Shown here: positions 23,384-32,700 of the stretch, one piece after another
Numbering within the stretch: the first letter of the stretch is position 1
Layout of the letters: the number at the start of each line of letters is the position of its first letter
Source: Bromus sterilis
Lineage: Eukaryota > Streptophyta > Magnoliopsida > Poales > Poaceae
DNA length: 64,000 bases
Assembly: GCA_950022295.1 (NCBI GenBank)
Contig: OX465597.1
Location: 181,224,516 to 181,288,515 of the forward strand
Direction: 5' to 3'
Translations under genes and position numbers: made by a program
Notes under the pieces: generated by a model
Seen by the model: only the letters and a program-made list of their open reading frames with translations
Databases searched by the model: none
What the model was told of the DNA's origin: nothing

Positions 23384-24966
23384 GCTAGTTTCGATGTTTG
23401 ATCCTACCACATGTTTACAGACTCTCTTAAAATCATACTTCCATGTCCCCTCCCAGCAAACCATGTACTGCTATGTTACTATTGCTCGTTGCTCAGCCCC
23501 TGCTTAGTATGCATGATTAGGATGCTACGAATGTTACCCCCTATTACTCCTTGGATTGGGATATCACATTATTATATTATTGTGGATGATATGATTATTA
23601 TAATGTTGACTATATTCGACGAAGGATGGAAGGCCTAGGCTATCCCTCCTCGATGATTTGTTCCATTTGAGTCACCTAGGTCCCGATTTCCGGGTATTGT
23701 GTCTCTTGGCGAGCGTGCCTAACCGCATGTGGGATTATATGGGGTCCCCTCTTCTTACCTACCTAGCTTCAAACATTTCTAGTGGTGGCCCAAGCTGATT
23801 TACCATTTGAAAATCGTGTGTGTGACTGGTGAGCTCCCAGCAAATTTACAAACAACTCGGGCCAGCGGAGACATGGTTTCTCTTGTTGGTCCAACTGGTG
23901 ATCTAGGGGGCTACACACATGTGAGGGGATTAGTTACCTCGACCTTGGCCATACGGAAGAGTCTGATTCGAGAGCGTGGCCGGCTTTTGGATTGGGTGTC
24001 GACTCCCCGAGGCCACCCGGATTTGTTCGTTCTTAGTTAGAGGGATTATGACGTACGGATCTCTCGGAACAACTCTTCAATGAGTGTCTTTCACGAGCCC
24101 AACTGAGAGAGACGGCGTACATGCAGAGCTTATAATGGGCAGTTGGTACACCCCTGGAGGGTTAAATCTTTTCGAGAAGCCATGTCCACGGTTATGGACG
24201 ACTTGAGACCTACTCCTTGTTCATAGACAACAACAACTGAGATAATCTTAATATAACTTGATCAACGTGTGTGTTCCATGACTGCTTCTTCTTCATCGGG
24301 TGATGAAAGAGGAGGACAAGGATAGGATAGGTGTTATGCTTGCGTAAGTAGGTGGATAGCAGACTTATTGGAGGCGATTCCTCATAGAATGCTTGGCTTC
24401 TTATCTTACTCTCTAGATCGTTAGCCACTCCATAAATTCTAGTGCTGCAGCAACCTCACCACTTATTCCATCCTTACCGTAAACTACTAGTTATCCTAGA
24501 ATGACGAGTGATGAAGTCCTTGCTGGGTCAGTTGACCACTACAGTTGGATGATGAGTACTTCTGTACTCATGATACTACCCCCAAACTCTTTTCAGGGTT
24601 CTTGATCGACAACAGGTATGCTGGTCGACGTTTCACGTGGACACTCGACGACGACTAGTTAGGCGGATCTCGGCGGAGTGCCTGGACCCGTGTGGTTATG
24701 GGAGCGATGCCTTTTCTCTTTGCCACTAGGCATTTGATTGTAGTCTGTACTCAGACATATATCTTCTGCTGATGTATTGTATTAAGGTAGTTGTATGTCG
24801 ATTGTATGAGATGTTGTATTCTTGTATCTGTAATGTTGTGATATCATGTTGGAAATCCGGGGCATATGGCAGTGCCATATGTCGCGGTGGGACCGATATG
24901 TGCTTCGTCCCCGGATCTGGATGGAAACATCTAGATCTGGAACAGTACCGTATATCGGGCCATACA
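23384..24966 (+). repeat. 5' LTR fragment of element E
   Basis: Begins mid-LTR at AGGCTAGTTTCGATG (homologous to 36361 onward) and ends GGGCCATACA directly before the PBS. The first about 2.8 kb of the LTR is missing at an abrupt junction with the copia-type debris. No coding sequence recognised. Confidence 0.75.
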
Positions 24967-25817
24967 ACTTGGTATCAGAGCCTTACTGAATGTAGAATCC
25001 CTTTACTGGTCGAATTTTAGTCTAGAGAAAAACTATTTTGTATCTACTAAGTTAGTTATCGTAGAGTACGATTATTTTTACTCCTTATCCCCTCACTCTG
25101 GTAAGGAAGTGCGACGTAATGTTTTCTCCTTCGACGTATGCTCTTCAAAACCAATCTAGGTTCTTGTTTAGGAGATTACAGTCGGACCAATACTTTATCA
25201 GCAGCGGGTTGGTCGGCGTACTTCGAACTAGCTGAGCATGGCTCGTCGCTCTACCTCGACAAAGGCGCGGCCCACAAGAAACAGCGAACCGGGTTGCCTG
25301 GTTATTATCCAACTAATGGATTCTGAACCTCCCGCTTCGACTGTCCCCCTTTATCCGCTTGATTCGGCACTGTGTGTGGATCCTCCTCTGTCCCGTCTCG
25401 TTGTCCAGGTTTCGCACCTTGCTGAGTGATGTTATTGTAGAAATGCTGGTATGGTATTGTTTCGATTCGGATTCTCATGTTTTGTGCCTTCAAGTAGCAC
25501 CTAGGTAATCTTTTTCCGGAAACCTCGAGTTTCTTTCCCCGAGTGGAATCGGTTTTCTTGCGATTTCCCCTTGTTGAATCCGAGCTTGCTCTCGATTAGT
25601 TTCACCCACCTATGGAAGTTTCTTCTCCAATATCGGCATCTGAAGTTGGGTTGGATCCTGACGGAAGAAAACTTCGTTGTCACGATGAGGAAAGCCTATG
25701 TTGGTGGTGTCGGGAAGTTTCACCTCTCGTTCGATCTTACTTCTTGCAACTTCTCGGTCCTTTCCCCCCGGGTTATGCCGGATCTCGAAACGAGATCCTC
25801 TGTTGGTGGTGGTGAGT
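24967..25817 (+). other. Interior of element E (no functional coding region)
   Basis: PBS TGGTATCAGAG at about 24969-24979. No gag, RT or integrase is recognisable. A 63-codon frame (25238-25429, starting MARRSTSTKARPT) could be a gag remnant, but I do not recognise it. The last about 30 bp before the LTR (ACGAGATCCTCTGTTGGTGG) align with the end of pol in A (ACGAGATTCTTTTGAGTGGG), suggesting derivation from an A/B-type element by internal deletion. Confidence 0.6.
24969..24979 (+). other. Primer-binding site of element E
   Basis: TGGTATCAGAG, matching initiator tRNA-Met, two bases after the LTR end ...CATACA. Confidence 0.8.
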
Positions 25818-27223
25818 TGTAACATCCCAAATCTAGCAAATCCATATAAATTTGCACTTTTATTTTTCCCATTGGGGATAATAATTTGCATATTTAATCT
25901 TTGCCATAATCCATGTGACGAAAAAATGCCAAACATTTTTCATGTTATGTAAAAGGATTATTTCCATTTCTTTTCTTTCTTCCTTTTCTGTCCTTTGCCA
26001 TTTTCTCATTTCTTCGTCTTTGACCCCCTAAGCTACACCTTTGGGATTTTAACATGTTGTGCCATGATTAAATCCCCTGCAAAATCCCAAGATTTTAGCC
26101 CTTCTAGAAAATGGGGTTGTAGTTTAAATTGCATTTGAAATAATTTAAATGCCTTTTGAAATACTTCAACATATTTGACCCAAATCATTTTCCAAAAATC
26201 CAATAGTTGCAAAGGATCCATAATCATATTTTTATATGACTTTTTGAATTCATTGACCATTTCATTTTAGCCTTTCCCTCTGCTGTCTTTTGTAAAAAAA
26301 TAAAATGCAGAGAATGCTTTAGAGGTCCTTGGGCCCAATTCTTTCTCCCCAGCCCACCTCACCAAAAGAAAACCTCCAGCCCAACCTCCCCTTGCCTTTC
26401 CCCCTCGCACGTGGAGGACCCCTCCTCCATCCTCACAGCCATGGCGTGAGAGAGGTGGAGCCCACCCGGCAGCGACCAATTCTCCCCCTCTAGGTTTTCT
26501 CTCTATCCCCCCCCGCCATCTCATCTCCTCTCTTCTTCGCCCTCCCCTGTTATCCCTGCAGCCTGCCATGGACAGGAAGTCCATAGCCTGATTTTTGTGA
26601 GCGCCCGTGTGCGATCATCGCCATCGTGGACGCCGGCGACCTACTGGACCTCTCCTGTGACCTCAAAGCCGTTCAAATTGAAGATAGAGAGCCCCTGCCC
26701 ATCGTCTTCATCTTCCCCACGGCCGGACATGTCGGCCTCCTGTGGGTGTTCTTCTCCAAGTCGGCGTCTTCCTCGTCTTCCTATTCTCCGATCGCCTCCC
26801 CGAGCTGCAATGGACAGACCCCCTCCGTCAAGCCTGCAGCTTCTCCGAGGCGTTCGACTCTTCCACGCGCCCCTGTGGTGAGCCACTGCTCCTCCCTTTC
26901 CCCTGTTCCGCCGTAGTCGTGTACGTCTGCGTAGCCGCCGCCCGTAGCTTTTCCTCCCCGTTGTTCTATTCTAACATGGCCGAGCCAGCCATGGTCGCGT
27001 GCCCTGCTAGCTGTTCCCCGTGCACGAGCTATGCACACACGCGCATGCCCATGCCATGTCCCGTGCGTGCCAGAGCGCCGTGCGCTACTCCCTGGAAGAT
27101 GTCTCGACGGCGTTCAATTTCTTCAGGGAAACTTAAACTGTAGCCTTTTTCTTCGTAGGTTCAGTTACCGCACATGATTGATCTTATAGCTTCAGTCTCG
27201 TTCTAGTTCGACAGACGATGCAG

Positions 27224-27640
27224 TAGCGCAGTGGCTTCGAGCACGTGGTTTTAACCGAGACGGCATGGTATCGAATCCCCATTCGCGCAAGGCGCCCCCT
27301 TTTTCGTTATTTTTGCATCGCGCGCATGTTGCATGTTCAGTTTCATCAAAAAATCTATTTTCTTCAGTTTCAGATGGCGCTGAGCCTGTTATTTGTCGCT
27401 TCAGTATCGTTTTTTGTCAAGTTGGCTTAAATAGCCAAGTGGTGTGGGCGACGTTGTTCTGTATTTTTGTACCGCACGCATGTTGCATGTTCAGTTTCAT
27501 CAGAAAATATGTTTTCTTCAGTTTTAGATGGCACTGAGCCTGTTATTTGTCGTTTCAATATCGTTTCTTGTCAAGTTGGCTTCAATAGCCCAGTGGTGTG
27601 GGCGTCGTTGTTCCATCCAGGAGGTCCCTGGTTCAATCCC
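27224..27640 (+). repeat. Tandem tRNA-like (box A/box B) modules in LTR of E
   Basis: Box A-like strings TAGCGCAGTGGC (27224-27235), TAGCCAAGTGGT (27432-27443) and TAGCCCAGTGGT (27586-27597). Box B-like strings are GTATCGAATCC (27268-27278) and GGTTCAATCCC (27630-27640). The second and third box A lie in two copies of a 154-bp unit (27308-27461 and 27462-27615). In the last module GCCC/GGGC can pair as a D stem, but the T stem pairs at only three of five positions, so it is not a tRNA gene. It resembles a tRNA-derived SINE head captured and duplicated in the LTR. Confidence 0.5.
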
Positions 27641-27695
27641 CCGTTGGAGCGAATTAAACTTCCCCTTCTTCCTTGTTATCTTTGATGTAGCGAGA

Positions 27696-27700
27696 GTTGG
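27696..27700. repeat. TSD of element C (GTTGG)
   Basis: GTTGG at 27696-27700 is repeated at 35414-35418, exactly outside the two LTR ends. Confidence 0.95.
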
Positions 27701-28616
27701 TGATGAGGACATCCCTACTAATGTTACACCCATACCCTCACCAACTACACATACTGGACCAGTTACTAGAGCACGTGCACGTCAACTAAATTATCAGGTA
27801 CTTTCGTTTCTTGCGAATCCTTCTATTGTTCATGAACATATGATGCTGCCTAAATTAGATACTTTTGTTTTGCTTATGAATGAAGGACCTAGCATGGACA
27901 CGAAGGATGGTCATTGGAGCGGGATTAAGAATGGAGAAGAAGGTGCGCGCGGGGGAAAGTACAGTGGAGCTTCCAGTGGGGATTTTCGCACGTTGAAGCC
28001 ACCATAAGGCATGCATGAAGGCTTGGACGGAATACACGAGATGCCACTTCATTATTTTCGTCCAAGAGCAATTATAGGTGCTGCGTCACCTTAATATTGG
28101 GCTGGGCCCATGTAATTTCGAAATACCACATTATAGGCTGTTTTTAGAGTCCGTATGTGTGGGGAAACCGAGTTAGGGTTGTTTTCGGACCCCACCTCCA
28201 AGGGGTCACGAAAATCCCCTCTGTTCCCCCATATATACAGCCCTTAGGGCGTCGTTTAGACTTGGGTTTTAATTAGATATAAGTTAGCCATAGCCGCAAC
28301 TTCGAGCTCTTCGTTTGTGTCATCCGACCAGGCCAAGACCTCATTGGAACCCCAACTTTCGTAATCATTCATCTTATATTCGCAATATCCAGATTGCCAT
28401 TCTTAGTTCTTGCTTGTTCTTCGATTGCTTGCAGGAATTAGACCTTCGTGGTCAGGTTGATCGTGCATCCGCGGGATCAATAACCTCTCGGAGTTGGTTT
28501 AGCGATCGCTAAGGCGCAACGTCTTCGCACGTTCGTAGTCGGATCGTGAAAGTTGCCTCCACCATAATCGATCTCCACCATCTCATCGAAACATCGGGAC
28601 ACCTTCGCCTCTATCA
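27701..28616 (+). repeat. 5' LTR of element C
   Basis: 916 bp, TGATGAGGAC...CTCTATCA. The first 307 bp keep the same open frame that in the 3' LTR encodes the end of the polyprotein. A TATA box lies at 28231-28238. Confidence 0.95.
28231..28238 (+). promoter_or_regulatory. TATA box of element C LTR
   Basis: ATATATAC after a C-rich run (TTCCCCC); the same string is in the 3' LTR at 35028-35035 and in the 5' LTR of F at 56063-56070. In the 3' LTR of F it has mutated to ATATATGC. Confidence 0.65.
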
Positions 28617-29254
28617 AGTGGTATCAGATTTCCAGGTTGCTCGGTGAGATTTACCAGTTTTCGTAGTCTAGATTGGTTCTGTTTTTCATACCTACAGTCC
28701 ACGAAAAAGCCAACAAAAAAAAATTAGGGTTAGATCATCACGTCCCAAAACAGTCCGAGCCTTTGTCCAGTTTTCTTTACAGTAGTTTGCATTGTTGAAT
28801 TTGCGGTTGCATCGTTGTGTCAAGTTGCTGATCTTAGCGTCTAGTTCCCTTAGAGTTTCGAGTTCTGATCACAGTTTGCCACGTCGCCGCCGCACCAGTA
28901 GTCATCCTACCACGTTCCGCCAATCCAAGTCAAGTTACACCACCACTTTCCGCCAAGCAGAGTCCATATACACCACCACGTCTCACGAGTCCGACTTGAG
29001 TTCCACCATCAGTACGGTTCCTGATATCCCCGTAGCCAGAATAGTTTTGAGTTGATTAGAGTCGGATTTCACCAATCTTTTGTCGTACGCCAATCCAAGT
29101 CTGGCACGCTTTCCAGAGCAGTTTTTAGGCCAAAATTTTCAGGGGTAAAAAAATTTCGTGCCCATACGTTCCTTAGGTCCAGAAACTCGTTTTGAGACGT
29201 TCGCCACCATAGTGATTTTTTCGCACTTTTTCAGCCCCCGCAGTCCCGCATCGC

Positions 29255-29291
<37 letters not shown>

Positions 29292-29713
29292 AGAGAAAAA
29301 AAAATTCAGAGTGTGCTTCACAGTTGTTACGTACCGCGCCGTGCTTTCGTTGGTGTTTTAGGCTCGCGTCTCTAGTACGGTCTAGCCTAGGATCAGCACA
29401 GTACCGACGTTGAGTGTTTATTCAGCTTTGCATCTCTGTTTTGATTACTGTTGATCTTTTTGCTACCATATTTGTCAAGCCTACCTACAGCTCCACATAT
29501 ATCCTACATCGTGCGTTTTGACACCTCCTGGCCATCGCTCTGCCATATCTCTGAGAGTTTTGACCCGTTGGTTGTACATCACCACCTGCTGCTAGGTAAG
29601 AATCGGTAAGAACGTAAGAAAAGCTTGACGGATTTGTGCTTTCCACCACCCCACATCCATCCCATTAGTAGAAGTAGGATCATATTCCTGTGTGTTTTCT
29701 ATTTCTGCTAACC
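28617..29713 (+). other. Leader of element C with PBS and 33-A tract
   Basis: PBS TGGTATCAGAT at 28619-28629. The leader is non-coding. At 29256-29288 there is an uninterrupted run of 33 A, followed by GAGAGAG and a second A-run; the related element F has only 8 A at this place (57050-57057). It ends at the polyprotein ATG in the context ACCATGCC. Confidence 0.85.
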
Positions 29714-32700
29714 ATGCCAGGATCACATGATGAAGTGGCGCGGGATGCACCCGATTGGGAGAACATGACAAACAAGGAGCTACATGATAAATTTGCACAA
29801 ATGATGTCTGAACAGGTGAATGACATCGAGACCAGATTTACAGAGGCGATTGATGGTGTGGAGAAAATGATCGACACCAAGCTCGACGCCAAGTTTACTG
29901 AGTTGATCGCACGCCTACCTTCAGCACAGCCACAGCCACCGCCACTACCACGTGCACGACGTATTCTGTTTCCGCGAGGACAAGCTGCTGGTATTGGTGC
30001 TCCTCCTACTGCTGCAGTTGCTGCTACTGCTGCTGCTGCTGCTTCTGACGTCGCCCAGGACGACAACTACGAGGGTGATTACGAGGAGGAGGTGGAACAG
30101 GAAGCGGCCTATGAGCAGCCAGCTGGACGTCCACGTCCCAACATTCGCCTCGGTCGACACCAACCACCCCCTCAGGTACGCGATGATGAACATGTGCCTA
30201 AACTTAAATTGAATCTTAAGCCGTTTGAGGGTAGATATATTCCTGATGCTTATCTTACTTGGGAGTTAGAAACTGAACAACGTTTTACATGTTTACAATA
30301 TCCTGAGAATAGACGTGTTACTGCTGCTGTTTGTGAATTCACGGGCTTTGCATCTATTTGGTGGTCTGAACATTGTAGATTGCATGCTAATAATATTCCA
30401 ACTACTTGGGCTGCTTTAAAAGATGCTATGCGTACTCGCTGGGTTCCTCCTTATTATCAACGTGAATTGTTACAAAAATTACAGCGTTTGAGACAAGGAA
30501 AAAATTCTGTAGAGGAATATTATCAAGAATTACAAACTGGATTGATTAGATGTGGCCTAGTAGAGGATAATGAAGCTATGCTTGCACGTTTTATGGGTGG
30601 CTTAAACAGGGAGATACAAACTATTCTAGAATACAAGGACTTTGCTACTATCACTCGTTTGTTTCATCTTGCTTGTAAAGCTGAACGTGAAGTGCAGGAT
30701 CGACAGGCCGCTACGAGACCTAACTTTTCTGCAGGACGAAATACATCATGGACATCGCGTGGAGCTTCTACATCCACACGTCCTGCTGCGCCACCATCTA
30801 CTTCAGCCGCTCATTCTTACAGGGAGCCACCAAAACAGCCAGCGCCACCATTCAAGGGTGCACAGAGTGGTCCAGCGGCGAGTTCTTCTTCCTCCATGGC
30901 GTCCACAGGGCAAGCACGAGATCGTGATATTAAATGTCGCAGGTGCCAAGGTGGAGGTCACTTCGCAAAAGACTGTCCCTCCAAACGTGTGATGACTATT
31001 ACGGCGGATGGTGGGTATGAGTCAGCGAGTGACTATGATGAGGAGACTCTAGTTCTCATTGCTCATGAGGAACAGGGTGCCCATGATGATGCTCATGATA
31101 TAGAGTATATGACTCCTGATGATGCAGATAAATATGCTAGTTTGGTTGCTCAACGTGTATTAAGTGTGCAGGTAACGAAGGCCGAGCAAAACCAGAGGCA
31201 TAATTTGTTCCACACAAAGGGAGTGGTGAAAGAACGTTCGGTTCGCATCATCATTGACGGAGGGAGTTGCAACAACTTGGCTAGCATGGAGTTGGTGGAG
31301 AAGCTATCTCTCACCACAAGACCACACCCCCATCCGTACTATATTCAGTGGTTTAACAATAGTGGTAAGATTAAGGTAACACGTTCTGTTCGTGTGCACT
31401 TTAGCATTGCTGCATATGCTGATTATGTTGATTGTGATGTGGTACCCATGCAAGCATGCTCTCTTTTACTTGGTAGACCATGGCAATTTGATAGGAATGT
31501 TGTACACCATGGTAGGACAAATCAGTTTACTCTAGTTCATCAGGATAAAAATATTGCTTTACTTCCTATGTCTCCTGAACAAATTGTGAAAGATGATCTT
31601 GCTAGAGCTAGTAAAGCAAAACAGGAGAAAAATAAGAGTGAGAATGAGATAGCAGCCAAAGAATTTGAGCAACAACATAAGACTAATAGCAAATCTTCTT
31701 CTGCTGTTTCTAATGAAATTAAATTGACTAGTCCAACTTTGCTTGCTACTAAGGTTGATATTTCAGATTTGGATGTTAGTCAATATGTGTGCTATGCTTT
31801 TGTGTGCAAAGAAGCTTTGTTTTCATTTGAGGAATTGCCTCCTTCTTTGCCTCCTGTTGTCACTGACCTTTTGCAGGAGTTTATTGACGTCTTTCCACAA
31901 GACGTACCACCGGGATTACCACCTATTCGAGGGATTGAGCATCAGATTGACTTAATTCCCGGTGCTTCGTTGCCCAACCGTGCGCCATACCGTACCAATC
32001 CGGAGGAGACGAAGGAGATTCAGCGTCAAGTACAAGAGCTACTCGACAAAGGTTACATACGTGAGTCCCTTAGTCCTTGTGCTGTTCCTGTTATATTAGT
32101 GCCTAAAAAGGATGGAACATGGCGTATGTGTGTTGATTGTCGAGCCATTAATAATATTACTATTCGTTATCGTCATCCTATTCCTAGGCTAGATGATATG
32201 CTTGATGAATTAAGTGGCTCTACCATGTTTTCCAAAGTTGATTTGCGTAGTGGATACCATCAAATTCGCATGAAATTAGGGGATGAATGGAAAACGGCAT
32301 TTAAAACTAAGTTTGGATTATATGAGTGGTTAGTCATGCCTTTTGGGTTAACTAATGCACCTAGCACTTTTATGAGATTAATGAACGAGGTTTTACGTGC
32401 TTTCATTGGACGATTTGTGGTAGTCTATTTTGATGATATACTGATTTATAGCAAATCTTTGGAGGAACATTTGGATCATTTACGTGCTGTTTTTATTGCT
32501 CTACGTAATGCACGTTTATTTGGTAACCTTGGGAAGTGCACCTTTTGCACCGACCGAGTGTCGTTTCTTGGCTATGTTGTTACTCCGCAGGGAATTGAAG
32601 TTGATCATGCCAAGATCGAGGCAATTGAGAGTTGGCCGCAGCCCAAAACGGTCACACAAGTGAGGAGTTTTCTTGGCCTCGCTGGATTCTATAGGCGTTT

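Larger units (their letters stand above)
25818..27700 (+). repeat. 3' LTR of element E, first part
   Basis: Starts TGTAACATCCC. An AT-rich first 600 bp is followed by a GC-rich block (about 26330-27130) with a donor-like GGTGAGC at 26877, then the tRNA-like tandem region. It is cut at 27700 by element C and resumes at 35419. Frames in the GC-rich block (26597-26916, 26742-27143) have no recognised product. Confidence 0.72.

Noticed and set aside
27586..27640. A true tRNA gene
   Set aside because: Box A and box B look good, but the T stem pairs at only three of five positions and no convincing anticodon or acceptor stem forms. Reported as a tRNA-like module only.
27528..28007. 159-codon ORF spanning E into the 5' LTR of C
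   Set aside because: It is an accidental in-frame join of E LTR sequence to the LTR-encoded tail of the CRM polyprotein; no independent start or domain.
29139..29361. Frames made of poly-Phe or poly-Lys around 29256
   Set aside because: They are translations of the A33 homopolymer, with no coding support.
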